Assembly (NCBI GenBank): GCA_026874595.1
Contig: CM049316.1
Span: 54,569,676 to 54,633,675 of the forward strand
Reading direction: 5' to 3'
Source of the DNA: Sipunculus nudus
Taxonomy: Eukaryota; Annelida; Sipuncula; Golfingiida; Sipunculidae
DNA length: 64,000 nucleotides
The position numbers were made by a program, and so were the translations under genes. Every line of letters starts with the position of its first letter. Position 1 is the stretch's first letter. A model generated the notes under the pieces. It was not told where the DNA came from. It did no database searches and saw nothing but the letters and a program-made list of their open reading frames with translations. This document shows, piece by piece, positions 39,130-48,040 of the stretch.

Positions 39130-40623
39130 ACAGGCCTGCTGTTATTTAACTAGCAGACAAAGCGCATGCAAAATTGGTATTTTGCACAGCACTTGTGGCC
39201 TGACAGGCTGTTTTCTGTTGTAAACACAGAGCCACAGGTCCCTGCCTTCATTTATCTAGTGGACGGGACAAGGCTACACCTGATGGTAGGTGCCTATTCC
39301 AGTGCCCCCCCCCCCCCCCCCCCCCCGTGCAATTGTTTCAAGCAGCAGTGTACATGCATGTGTTACATCATCACTGGTGCAAGACCACTTGACACACACG
39401 ACCACTGGGTACAGGCAGCGTTGTTGCCAAGGTAACACACTGGACTGTTTCAGCTGGCCAGGCTCATGTATCACATTTCCGCTGGGCGCCAGTAAGTTGA
39501 CACTGAATATGTAACAGTTTGTTGCGGATCCACAACTGTGATACGATCACAGTTGTGGGAATGGCCTGTACAGTTAGGCCTTATAATGGTGAAATGGTAG
39601 ACACTGGTAGAAGGCACCAAAAAAACTCTTAAAACTACTAAACATACACACCAAAATGCATCCGTTAGTGTCTTTGGTAGTAAATGGGTCTTTCTCGCAA
39701 CTTTACCACTTTCTTACCTTAATATATTAATGAAATATTATCCCTAACGATCCTTATAAGCCTGCCGTGATTTAAACATAACAATATACAGGAATTTGTA
39801 ATGAGCGGACATTGATTGACTGGTACCCGGCACCGAGATCTATTATCGCCTGCTTTTTCCAGCTCAAACAGCGATAGGATAAGAGCGGGTTCCCAGTCTA
39901 ACTCCCGTTGCAAAGGACTGTGGGTCATTTAATGTAATCATGGCAGCATGTTCTCTACGTAAACACATCAGCTCTTGGCAAAATTATGGATAAGTAGGGC
40001 TATTGAGCATTATTTTGGTGCCAATACTTTACAGATGTTTAATAAAACATCCAAAGACAACAAAAAGGTAATTATTTTATGTTGACACCGCTTGAAATAT
40101 CAATTAAACAATTCCAAAGGGGTCTCCTATTTGGAACCTTACGAGGCGTTTTCCTAAGAGTCGTTCCCAAGACGTTGTTGACGGAGAGGAGCAGAGCAGA
40201 TCGGAATCACACGTCTTGGGCCGAGACAATGTAACAGTGTGCAGGGCACACTAGTAGCCTGAAACAATCACCAGCCAATCACCCCGAGCTTGACAACAGG
40301 CTAAACGTCCTCAAAGTGGGTACATCGTCGCCACCTGCATGCGCTCCTGTCCGCTAGATTAATGAAGGCAGGGACCTGTGGCTCTGTGTACAATCGAGCC
40401 ACAACTGTGTCTACGTCCTGTACCATTGTAAAGGAGGGTGCAAGGTGCTGTCGGGCGATAATGGGAGTAGTTAATTAAAATTAGCCGTGTCACAAGTCAT
40501 TTCTAATGGGATGTGAGTAACAAGAATATGTATAAAACAAAGGGGGATTTCCAGCTTTAAAAGCGAACTGCATCCCTAAAACTCTTGAGTCAGAAAGTTT
40601 TATCACTTACTCCCTGAATGCAT
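24423..40623 (-). CDS. RPUSD2: RPUSD2-type RNA pseudouridine synthase (multi-exon)
   Basis: Pseudouridine synthases of the RluA group isomerise uridine to pseudouridine in RNA; RPUSD2 acts on mRNA in animals. Minus-strand coding exons are 40611-40623 (proposed), 37690-37808, 36941-37041, 28833-29005, 28339-28480, 26548-26738, 25824-25915, 24889-25335 and 24423-24497. All junctions from 37690 onward agree in phase (1, 0, 2, 1, 2, 1, 0, 0). The protein shows in order: the family start GLRKVYPYF; an S4-like segment ending HRHEPP; NKPASMPVHPSGRF; the catalytic loop HRLDVLTSG with its Asp; GRTHQIRVHLQHLG; FPILND; AWGPERG; and the family C-terminal DPLCEEC...LHALRY block. The proposed product is about 450 residues, shorter at the N-terminus than the human protein of about 545. 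A His/Cys-rich stretch in exon 24889-25335 is unusual. A polyadenylation signal AATAAA lies at 24376-24381. Introns are loaded with Helentron-like and hAT-like elements. Confidence 0.93.
24889..25335 (-). CDS. RPUSD2: RPUSD2 exon: variable linker and C-terminal Cys block
   Basis: A 149-codon phase-0 exon. It opens with a basic patch (VKARRRPRKYS) and a His/Cys-rich run HCSEHFHCTSCHCG, passes through a hydrophilic linker, and ends DPLCEECTYALRDP and then LHALRYT, the conserved RPUSD2 C-terminal block. Acceptor ctcctttcag. The donor is GTTAAGT directly after the Thr codon; it was chosen over a GTATAT nearby because it alone keeps phase with the last exon. Confidence 0.9.
25824..25915 (-). CDS. 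RPUSD2: RPUSD2 exon: FPILND / AWGPERG
   Basis: Reads FPILNDQLYNTEAWGPERG and then KDGVLPKPVDE. It completes the catalytic fold. Acceptor attttccag, donor GAG|GTATCA. Confidence 0.93.
26548..26738 (-). CDS. RPUSD2: RPUSD2 exon: GRTHQIRVH motif
   Basis: Reads GQVVCDGPISQL...SRTVFERISWDG...GRTHQIRVHLQHLG. GRTHQIRVH is the C-terminal signature of the RluA-type catalytic domain. Acceptor tttgcctag, donor CTTG|GTGAGT. Confidence 0.95.
26771..28127 (-). mobile_element. Family C Helentron-like element (RPUSD2 intron)
   Basis: Read on the minus strand: 5' arm TATGCCCCCGCC, then a short CCGT-type microsatellite, seven to eight tandem units of about 178 bp, 3' arm GGCAGGGGCAT (10 of 11 matching the inverse of the 5' arm), hairpin GTGTCGTTCCGACAC (26779-26793) and terminus ATCTAGTTT. 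The terminus CTAGTTT is the same as family A. Confidence 0.7.
26820..28030. repeat. Tandem array, about 178-bp unit, seven to eight copies
   Basis: GAACTCGATCTGTAAC recurs near 26903, 27081, 27262, 27424, 27604, 27779 and (as GAACTCCATTTGTAAC) 27957. Each unit also carries CAAAAGTAGGTCAAC and ATCTGCAGGCATTG. It forms the body of the family C element. Confidence 0.9.
28339..28480 (-). CDS. RPUSD2: RPUSD2 exon: catalytic HRLD loop
   Basis: Begins LHRLDVLTSGILIFCKNK, which contains the catalytic Asp in HRLD, and ends KKEYICRVAGKFP. Acceptor ttgttgtag, donor GA|GTAAGT. The Lys-rich stretch SSKKMKKQIFRNKVKKEY aligns with the family segment between the active site and EYxCRVxG. Confidence 0.95.
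28833..29005 (-). CDS. RPUSD2: RPUSD2 exon: HEPPV and NKPASMPVHPSGRF
   Basis: Reads HEPPVLATQIQIVHEDDQ and then ILAVNKPASMPVHPSGRFHY, ending GIPPDQIK. NKPxSxPVHPxGRF is the nucleotide-pocket strand of the RPUSD2/Rib2 family. Acceptor aattcacag, donor AAAC|GTAATA; the split codon gives the Pro before LHRLD. Confidence 0.95.
29151..29179. repeat. Perfect hairpin, 12-bp arms, 5-nt loop
   Basis: TTGTGGGAGTCA, CGATC, TGACTCCCACAA, located about 145 bp upstream (on the minus strand) of RPUSD2 exon 28833-29005. Confidence 0.85.
29700..29972 (+). mobile_element. Fragment related to family D interior
   Basis: The stretch with TTTGCACAAATGTAGCAC and AGATAGCTTTATAACATACA resembles 8700-8895 inside family D copy 1. 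Both ends of D are missing. Confidence 0.5.
29973..32365 (-). mobile_element. Family B-like element, inverted, truncated at its 5' end
   Basis: Starts AACAAGTGGCCCATGAGC and ACGCTCAGCTGA, the inverse of the family B 3' end. The body is a tandem array of 337-bp units that stops abruptly near 32365 without the TAGCTCAGCTGAC end. It lies in the RPUSD2 intron between 29006 and 36940. Confidence 0.55.
30070..32365. repeat. Tandem array, about 337-bp unit, about 6.5 copies
   Basis: GGTGGCGCCACCAG or variants occur near 30182, 30519, 30847, 31185, 31522, 31859 and 32197, spaced 328-338 bp. Units also share TGATTTGTGCCCTGTTAACA and a GGGGG-rich CCCCATAGCTC segment. Confidence 0.9.
33467..34827 (-). 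mobile_element. Family B-like element, inverted, short copy
   Basis: Starts AGGAACCCATGGGCCTCGAC, ACTCAGCTG and ends CAGTCAGCTGAGCTAAAAA. The interior consists of degenerate units with TGACCTTGACCTTTGACC. Family membership rests on both ends. Confidence 0.6.
33590..34640. repeat. Degenerate units with TGACCTTGACCTTTGACC
   Basis: Recurring GTGACCTTGACCTTTGACC-type phrases lie near 33632, 33772, 33919, 34053, 34199 and 34342. They alternate between two unit types, one with a TATTGGCAGGT end and one with GTGGGTCATATAT. Confidence 0.7.
34984..36826. mobile_element. hAT-like element, CAGGGTTGG ends
   Basis: The ends CAGGGTTGG and CCAACCCTG are inverse over 9 bp; subterminal CTGCC-TAAAAC motifs occur at both ends. 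Flanks GTCATATC (34976-34983) and GTCATAAC (36827-36834) match at 7 of 8 positions, an 8-bp duplication typical of hAT. A 325-bp MITE is nested at 35142. Confidence 0.65.
35142..35466. mobile_element. Harbinger-like foldback MITE, 325 bp, copy 2
   Basis: Ends GGCCAAAA...GGTATGGTTCTCA and TGAGAACCATACC...GGCC are inverse, with TTA on both sides (35139-35141 and 35467-35469). It is inserted in the hAT-like element 34984-36826, so it is the younger of the two. Confidence 0.75.
36941..37041 (-). CDS. RPUSD2: RPUSD2 exon: S4-like segment
   Basis: Reads DKALAAGRLKVNGEPV and then DAEYKLKKWDQLRHLKHR. The AGRLxVNGEPV pattern is the S4-like RNA-binding turn of RluA-type synthases. Acceptor ctttgtag, donor CACAG|GTATAT; the Arg codon is split over the next intron, which is 7.9 kb long. 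Confidence 0.9.
37042..37689. other. RPUSD2 intron, nothing recognised
   Basis: AT-rich unique DNA. Confidence 0.5.
37690..37808 (-). CDS. RPUSD2: RPUSD2 exon: GLRKV family start
   Basis: Reads (G)LRKVYPYFMEYVAGVKD and then RWRGRTVRDVVLTEFPFKESYW. Acceptor ctgtaaag, donor TGG|GTGAGA. Entry phase 1, exit phase 0. This matches the block that opens the conserved core in animal RPUSD2. Confidence 0.9.
38078..38250 (+). mobile_element. tRNA-derived SINE (plus strand)
   Basis: A tRNA-like head with an A-box-like TGGTCTAGGGGTAGAG (38086-38101) and B-box GAGTTCAAATC (38120-38130) is followed by AAGCCGGGGACTGG and a unique tail. The 3' boundary is unclear. Too degenerate for a functional tRNA. Confidence 0.65.
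39097..39126. repeat. (TA)n microsatellite
   Basis: A pure TA run of about 15 units. It precedes a block (39130-40400) with higher GC. Confidence 0.9.
39226..40390. repeat. Pair of 40-45 bp inverted repeats 1.07 kb apart
   Basis: The stretch ACAGAGCCACAGGTCCCTGC, CTTCATT at 39226-39270 is inverse to 40346-40390 with a few mismatches. The intervening DNA is GC-richer than the neighbourhood and contains a 13-bp hairpin and a C homopolymer. I do not see target duplications. Confidence 0.6.
39530..39558. repeat. Perfect hairpin, 13-bp arms, 3-nt loop
   Basis: CCACAACTGTGAT, ACG, ATCACAGTTGTGG. No T run follows, so it is not a terminator-like structure. Confidence 0.85.
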
Positions 40624-41607
40624 TGGGCCAGAATGTCAGAGTGCCGGTGGCGACGATACGCATGCGCATGACAGTGGCAACCAATCAAAACTCCTAGAGA
40701 ACTTTGTTTGTAAACACAAGTTAAGCACCTGCTTGGCGGGACTTTGGGCCAAACAAGTTTTCGATTTTCAGAAATGTTCACTGAAAATACATGTAGGCTT
40801 ACATTTTTTTTTGCAAAATGCTTTTTTTATGTTATAATTTCATTAATCGACTTTGCTGATTCCCGTTTATAAACGACATGCAAAACTGAGCCTATAAACT
40901 GAGAATTTTATACTTGCATAGGTGTTTGCAACATGAATTTCCGAATTTTCTAAAATTACATTACATACATTACATTTTATTTCTTATAGAGCGCAACATA
41001 TGAAAACAAGCACAGCTTTATCAGATGCGCTTCACTTAGATTTGAAACTAGCTAAGCTGTTCTCGGACTTTAAATGATAGGTAGACTGTTCCATACTTTA
41101 GGTCCATAGTAATAGCAATTAATATAGGTTTAGAAATTAATTTATTATAATTAACTACGACATGTGTAAGTGGATTAAGAATTTAAGGAGATAAGGCCTT
41201 CTACTGCCTGGTCAACGTGTTAATTCCTGTCCCTCTTTAGACTGGGTGCAGATGATTTTAATTTGTTTACTTTGACTCTTTATTAATGTCATAGACATTC
41301 CTACGCAAGCTGGACACATTATGTGTACTGAAATTATTTTGTATGAATAAACATACTTTCATGATAAAACAATATTAATCATCGTTCATGTTAATCATAT
41401 CACTCTAGGTTTTTTATTTATTATTTTGCAAATTTTAATATGACAGCTAATTAAAATTTTTTAATCTATATGGGAATAGAGTTCAGGTACAAATGACTCT
41501 GTAAGGACGGAAACATTACATATTTTTATCGCATTTTTTTGTTGTTGTAGTAAACGTAAAAGGAATGTAAACGTAAAAGGTAAAGGTTGGCGTTTATAGT
41601 CTGATAT
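40391..41607. other. Likely RPUSD2 upstream region
   Basis: Includes the proposed first exon and a CpG-containing stretch near 40640-40680 with GCGCATGCG. Beyond about 40800 it becomes AT-rich. No TATA box can be assigned with confidence. Confidence 0.35.
40611..40623 (-). CDS. RPUSD2: RPUSD2 proposed first coding exon (13 nt)
   Basis: The sequence ATGCATTCAGGGA is followed by the strong donor GTAAGTGA. It ends in phase 1, which is what the exon at 37690-37808 requires, giving MHSG-R-LRKVYPYF. The surrounding 40600-40700 sequence has more CpG than its neighbours, as expected of a 5' end. This is inference from phase and donor strength; a more distant first exon with the usual longer N-terminus, for example near 43430-43542, is not excluded. 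Confidence 0.35.
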
Positions 41608-42822
41608 CAGTGGCGTAGAAAAGTTCTTTTTTTCATCGGGAGGTATGATTGGTGCGATACTTTTTTTTCAAAGTGAATTGATGCAATTTGGTTAATACTT
41701 TTAGGGATATTTTGATTAAAATGAATGTTCGAATTACCATTGAATATGACATATAGGCAGCGGAAATCTTGTGCTTCTAAAGGTAAAGCGTCGTGTGAAG
41801 AGCGTAATAATTATATGACTGGTAGTGGGATTGTTTTTGGTTTTTGACTTTTGTTTACTGAGCTAAATTTCAGAAATGCTTAGCAATAACTGGCTGTTTC
41901 CATTGTCGTGTAGTCGGGACGTTACACAGGCACAATCCACAACATTTAACCATTAAATTTTGACTTCAGATCCAGACTTCAAACTGAGATTTCATTAAGA
42001 CAAACATACCAAGGACCTTTTAATTGTCACTATTAGTTCATTTCATAAAGAAGTTCAAATTTTGTAATAATAGCCATACTGATCGCCATGAAACTTAATT
42101 TATTCAGAGGATGAACTTCAGCAGTTTCACAACACTGATTATGCCACCTTTATATTTTCCCACTGTTTTATCAAACAAATGTTTTCAACTGAAAAGGTAA
42201 TACAAGAGAAAATATTATTCAAACGTGTTGTTGTTAGGAAGAATGATAGCCCCCAATTTCTTAATTTGCGACTTAATTTCTTAATTTGCAATTGGAAAAT
42301 TGTTGAATACATATCTTAGGAAGAAATGTGCTACACTTATTAAGTAAGCAGATTTTCTCTATGCTTATGATCTTGTCAAGCATGTGATATTTTATGTTTG
42401 CTTGTTAGATGATGGGTTTACATTTGTCTATGATAATGATCACCGGCATGCAAAGGGTTTAAAGATTTACAAAATAATTGGTTTCGTTCTTTGATTTAGT
42501 TCAGTAATAGGCGCTGTTAAGCCAAAGGTGACCAACCCTGGTTGACTAATGTGGTAACTTACTGTTTTTTTCCAGCATATTTGTGGGTTTCCCTCTGCCA
42601 CTTTTTAAAAAATCCAAGCATTTTTGTAGCAAAAACTGAAGACTAGACATTTTAATTATGAATTTTTTGGCTGGGTTTTAAAGTGTGAAAATCCGCATTT
42701 TATCCAAAACACAGTCAAAACATTGGGGGGGGTATAATGCAATGGGCCATACCCCTCTTATCAAATATTGGGGGTATATATAGTTATATACCCCCCCCCC
42801 CCCCCCGGGATCTACGCCTATG
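41608..42822. mobile_element. hAT-like element, CAGTGGCGTAGA ends, perfect 8-bp duplication
   Basis: The left end CAGTGGCGTAGA and right end TCTACGCCTATG are imperfectly inverse. Both are flanked by an exact TCTGATAT (41600-41607 and 42823-42830). Length 1,215 bp with a C homopolymer near the right end and no transposase frame. Confidence 0.75.
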
Positions 42823-43054
42823 TCTGATATCACCTACGATGTCAGTCTCATACGACTTTACACTTTGCCTTTCTGGTCTATTGGGCCTAGCTGTTCATTC
42901 TTGTAGCTTTAATTTTCTGGGTTCCCTATGAAGCATACAACCAAAGCTGTTATGTAAGGCGTCAGAAGGGTATTCGTCCAGTACCCATATACTTCTGGGT
43001 GAAGAGAGCACCCCCTTGTGGTAAAGACTGGCTGGATGTCTTGGTGCGGAAGGC

Positions 43055-43128
43055 GGTCAGAACGGGATTCGAACCCACAACCTTCCGGTCACGAGTCCAG
43101 CACCTGACCCTAACCACCACGCTTTGGT
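43055..43128 (-). mobile_element. tRNA-derived SINE or tRNA relic (minus strand)
   Basis: On the minus strand, an A box GCGTGGTGGTTA (43111-43122) is followed about 50 nt later by a perfect B box GGTTCGAATCC (within 43063-43076). The arms do not form a convincing acceptor stem, so a SINE head is more likely than a working tRNA. Confidence 0.6.
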
Positions 43129-43129
43129 T

Positions 43130-44620
43130 TGATTTGAGACAGGTGTATTTGCATTTAAATGCACTAAATTGCATTTGAACCCACCCTACTCTAGGCTGAA
43201 GTACAACTACACGCCCAGCTTGTTACTTCATAGACATTTACAGAAGTTAATCAATGTTAGTCCAAGAAATTAGTAATTATTCCACTAGTCACAGTGTAAT
43301 CATTTATTCCTTTGACTATGATCAGCACATATACAAAACCTAATCTAAATTCATTGAGAGGATCGGACATATTGTGTAGCCGGACAAACAGGTAGACAAA
43401 CACAGGTGACAAAAAATAAATGGTCATCGGCGAGGCGGCTTTAACCTGCCGTATGAGTAAGTGGTGGCAGTGGGATGTCCGTGCTCCGCCGTGGGCGCAC
43501 CTGCTTCGCTGTTTGTATTGCTTGTGGCGCCATCTGGGCTGTAAACATAGAATCACTGTAGAATGCTTTGAGCCTCTAACTCACACATGGCGTGACAATC
43601 TGGGTCACTCAAATTTTATGGCTCTGACACTGGACCAGCTGTAATACTTCACTGAAACAGCACAATTGTCCCAGCAATGATACTGAATATATAAAACCGC
43701 AGAGGAGCCGACGACCAACCCCAGAAATTGGACTACGGCACAGTCATATGATGCGGCTGTGACGGCGGTGTCATCCCTTGTAAAGTGGTTGGTTTCCCGG
43801 TCGGCCTTCTGTGCAGACAATATCACTGAGAACTAGAGTATAGGTCTTAATTTCCAGCACTGAGAGGGCTATTTCTGACCAGACTGGTTGAAGTTCTGTT
43901 GGATCTGTACTACTGGTGTTTTACAAGTGTCATATGGTAAGCTATTTACTGGACGGAACCGCAGGAAAAAGCTTGTTTCCCACTGTTCCCTTTGGTGCAG
44001 AAACTCTGAAAGTGGTTACTACCAATAATATTAATTGACAAAATAGTTGCCTTGACAAGGGACGCAAGTTCTTGGACTTTGAGTGGGAAGCAGGAAGGAG
44101 TAGAACTAAATTTATACTGGTCACAGCTTATATTGATGATAACTCAGAAATAAATTTTTAAAGTGTTAAATATTTCAATCAAGAATATACAAAAAAGTAA
44201 ACACTGCCGGTTTACTTCTTTTGAATTTCTGCATTATTTTTAATACTAATAGAAATGTAGGTTATTTGTTGTAAATAATTACTGCTTGTACCTTGTAATA
44301 CATTATCTCAGAATTATGTAAGTGTCATTCCATTCTCTTAAAAGAAGTTGTATTTGTTGTTAGATATCATAAGATAAAAATTTTAACAGTTAATTTGAAA
44401 TGATTTGTTAATGTTTGAAAATATAACAAACTATTCCTGCAACTGACCACAGGATTGTGTGGTACTGGTGCAGCCAAGAAAAGCTAGTGTAAGAATGAAA
44501 TGCCTAAAAGACCAAGAAAACAAACCCTCAGTAACTGTTCTTCCTATGTGTAGAAGTATAGGTGTTTAATGGGTCTCCTCACCTGGTAATGAATGAGACC
44601 TGTTGACTAGATTACTTATA
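43130..44620. other. Intergenic DNA with a CpG-rich island near 43430-43560
   Basis: The island carries GGCGAGGCGG and GCTCCGCCGTGGGCGCACC. On the minus strand an ATG in good context (AGATGG, about 43540) opens a 33-codon frame to a weak donor GTTAAA that would also fit RPUSD2 in phase 1. The rest is unremarkable. Confidence 0.3.
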
Positions 44621-44797
44621 CAGTAACACCTTTAAATTAAGACCACCAATGGGACCTTGATACAGTGGCCCCATTTTCAAGGTGGTGGTCTAAGTAAGGT
44701 CTTGTATAAAAAGCAAAAAGAACCAGGGCCTTGAACAAGTGGTCCTTAATTTGAGGTGGTGGCTTAACTGAGGCGGTCATTAGGTGAGGTTTTACTG
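44621..44797. mobile_element. pogo/Tigger-like MITE, 177 bp
   Basis: Left end CAGTAACACCT and right end AGGTTTTACTG are inverse with one mismatch, flanked by TA dinucleotides. Internal ACCACC and GGTGGT phrases resemble the longer element at 50497. Confidence 0.65.
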
Positions 44798-44913
44798 TAT
44801 CAAATTCAAATGTAATCTTATACTTAGTTACTGGTCATATATATAGGAAAATCATTAGTAGTGGAAAGGACTGCAGTAATTGCTTATATTTAATGCTTCA
44901 GACTTAATATTTT

Positions 44914-45225
44914 TTAGTAATTAGTAAAAGGTTCATAAACATGTCTATTATCAATACCCATTTGTTTATACAAATCAGTGTATGTATTAAACACTGGATG
45001 GTCTGGACCACTGGTGGAGTAACCTTTAGGCTCCATTGTTGTTATTGTACCATCCAGAAATGCTGTGTCATAATCCTCTGTGGTGTTATATTGATTTGCT
45101 TCTGATGTACTTTCTTTTATTAATAATGCGTAAACATTAGTATGCATACCTGAGGACTGTGGACATATACAACTGATTTTCACTCCTGAGTTGGAGTTTA
45201 TAATACAATTCATATATGTATACAC
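44914..45225 (-). CDS. Possible orphan C-terminal exon, Tyr-rich tail
   Basis: An open frame on the minus strand ends with a stop at 44914-44916. Its distal part reads SEANQYNTTEDYDTAFLDG, then TITTMEPKGYSTSGPDHP and ends NRHVYEPFTNY. It is rich in Tyr in contexts such as NVYALL, DYDTAF, NTYTDL and HVYEPF, like a cytoplasmic tail of a receptor with SH2/PTB docking sites. No upstream exon was found; a family B element starts at 45257, just behind it. It may be the end of a gene whose other exons lie elsewhere, a decayed copy, or chance. Function is not assigned. Confidence 0.35.
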   Translation of the reverse strand: MYTYMNCIINSNSGVKISCICPQSSGMHTNVYALLIKESTSEANQYNTTEDYDTAFLDGTITTMEPKGYSTSGPDHPVFNTYTDLYKQMGIDNRHVYEPFTNY

Positions 45226-45256
45226 AGATAGGCCTAATCATAATACAGTAGTCTTT

Positions 45257-47899
45257 TTAGCTCAGCTGACTATAAGTCATCTGAGCTACAGTCGTGGTCC
45301 ATTGTCCGTCGTCCGTCTGTCTGTCTGTCCGTCCATCCGTCCGTCCGTCCGTAGATGTGGCACGTTTTGAAACCACAAGACCTAGGAATCCAAAAATCAG
45401 CATAAAGTTAGATGTCCCCAAGATCTCCTACCAAGCCGAAAACTGGGTCTTTGCGACTACGTTCCTTTGAGAAATTAAGGAAAAACCTCAATTTTTTATT
45501 AAAAACCTATTTTAACACTTCAAAAGTGCCTAATATCAAAACCACTGATCTGTTTTTCCTCATATTTACCATAAATATTGCTCTATATAGTTCCTATGTA
45601 CATGCCAGAAATTATGTCTGTATTATATAATTTAAAAAAGTTATGGGCCCAAACATAATGCATTCTGTAAAAAATCAGGACAGATATTTAATCACTTAAC
45701 ACAAAACATGTTAAAGCTATGGACTTTTTTTTCCAGTAATATAACTTAAATTAATTAAAATTAAATTGTATACCCAAAATTAGATCAAAATCTTTTAAAT
45801 TTTTTAAAATATTAACAAAAATAAAAAATTGGTACCTTAAATTTTGCCCAACTTTGACCATGGCACGTTTTTTTCCTGTAAGTACTGTGGATTTAATTTT
45901 CACAGCATGTTTATGTAAGCATTTTGTCTAATAACACCAAAAATTTGAAACTAGTTGATCAAAAACTGTAGATTTTATTCAAGTTTTCAAGCACCATGTA
46001 ACATATTGTTTACATTAAGCTAGTGTTATGCAGTTTGCAAGAGCTCAGTTCCCCAGCTTCAGCTCTCAGTTCCTAAAATTTGGCATACAATTAGATGTCT
46101 CCAAAATCCCCTACCATGCCAAGAATTTGGTCACTAGAACTTAATACCTTCGAGATATTAATGAAAAACTTCATTTTTCCATTAAAAACCCATTGTTACA
46201 CTTCAAGACTGCCTAATATCAAAACCACTGGTCTGACTTTAATCATATATAATATATATATTTTTCTATACTTTCTCTATGCACATGTCAGAAATGATGT
46301 CAGTATTGTGTAATTGTTTTAAGTTATGGGCCCAAACATAATGCACTTTGTAAAAAATCAAGAAATATATTTACTCCCTTAACAAGGGGATTGCTAAGCT
46401 AGAGATTTTTTGTCAGGGATGTAACATTATTTAATCAAGATTCAGTTGAATACCCAAAATTAGTTCTGAATTTTTCAAATTTTATAAGTTATTAGTATAA
46501 ATATAAAATTAGTACCTTAAATTTTGCCCAACTTTGACCATGGCTCGTTTGTTTCCTGTGAACACTGTTGATATAATTTTCATATCATGCACACATAAGG
46601 ATTTCAGCTTTTTAGTTTAGAAAGCTGAAAGAAATTGGCCAAAAATTGTAGCTTTTATTAATGTTTTTATGAGACCATGTCAGACCTTGGCTCTCTCAAG
46701 CGCCTCCTGAGTCACCTGTATGTTGACCTTGTTGAACTTTCAGCAAATTATGCATGCTTGAGGCGAGGCATTCACTGGGGCAGCCAGGCAGCTTATGGCC
46801 AGCCACAGTTGATCCAAGTGTCCAACCCAACTCATCTAGTAGTTTTATCCAACAACATAACAATAAACAATAAATTAATAAATTTTTATTGGATTTTAAT
46901 AACAAATTAAAGAAAAATAGAAAAGGAATTTGTTAGTTTATAATAACAGGAAATTAACTTGCAGTTACTGTTAATATAAGAATCTTGTATCGATGGATAG
47001 AATGTCACATATTCCAAATAACACCATGCAGTATTTTTCAGTCCAGTTTTAATGATAAAAAAGTAAATCATTTTATTCATTACTACCGGTAATCATTAGG
47101 GATCATATGAAGGAAGTTAATGATCAACAAAGATTCAGTTGATAATATTAATCTAGATTCTTACTGTGTCTAGTGTGTACACTGATGTGAAATTAGTCCA
47201 AAATGAATATATAACATTTATTTTTTTTTAATATAAACAAAAGCCATAAAACCAGGCACTTAAAATCATTATTTAAATGTGTGAATTTTGTATATTCTGG
47301 ATTCTCAACATCATTGTTTGATGAAAACTATATAAATACCAGACATGGTGTGAATACTTTGCAATTGTATTTAAATACGAATATGAATATGTACTCCATT
47401 ATAAAATTTCTTGCATAAAGAATGGTAATTCAGGTAAAAATGAAAGTATATGAATACCAGTGCAAATACTTTCAAAATGTATTCATGAATGCATTCATGA
47501 ATATATTCTTTAATATTATTTTAATAATCTTTTCAGTTATATTTCATTTTAAAAAATCATACGATTCTCTTATTATTTTTAATAAAAATTATATTTGGGA
47601 CATTATTTGTAATTTTTTTTTAATAAATAGTTATACTCATATTATATGTTCTGCTTATAAGTTATATGGCCAAGTCAAAATCTGTTTAACAGTAGTACTC
47701 CATTTGTTAATAAAATAAATGAAATCAATCTTCTTCCCCGTCTCCAAAGGTACTATCAAAATCATACATAAGCTAAACAACAACAACTCATAATACAGCT
47801 TATATTTATTACTACACAAAACCAGCATGTGCCTCATTTCTAAATCATATTTTTTATCATACATAACAGCTGAGCGCCGTGACCCATAGGTCCCTTGTT
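45257..47899 (+). mobile_element. Family B Helentron-like element, copy 2 (uninterrupted)
   Basis: 5' end TAGCTCAGCTGAC plus a CCGT microsatellite; 3' end CAGCTGAGCGCCGTGACCC with hairpin and CTTGTTT at 47900. The arms GCTCAGCTG and CAGCTGAGC are inverse. The body has a 683-bp internal duplication (45497 and 46180). The segment 45500-47900 matches 16270-18666 closely along its whole length. Confidence 0.8.
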
Positions 47900-47983
47900 T
47901 ATATCATACAGTGTTGTGTTTGATTAAGTTTTCTTGTGTTTATGTAATGCTACATTTGCTGAGTATAAGGATATGTTTTTCAG

Positions 47984-48040
47984 GGACAGGAACTCAAGTC
48001 ATATACACCATCAGAAGTCACATCAAGGTCACAGATCACC
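47984..48040 (+). other. GALNS: GALNS 5' UTR, probably spliced
   Basis: The tract atatgtttttcag immediately before 47984 is a good acceptor, so an upstream non-coding exon is likely. The start ATG at 48041 has the context caccATGG, close to the animal consensus, and opens a clear signal peptide. I could not place the promoter or first exon; a family B element ends only about 85 bp upstream. Confidence 0.45.

Noticed and set aside
39166-39514. Frames containing poly-Pro or poly-Gly
   Set aside because: These are translations of the C homopolymer at 39306-39326.
42962-43174. Minus-strand frame with RKVVGSNP
   Set aside because: This peptide is the usual translation of a tRNA-like SINE head with its B box, not a gene.
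43420-43644. Plus-strand frame with Trp-rich sequence
   Set aside because: Short frame through a CpG-rich patch with no homology; stops soon and no splice support.
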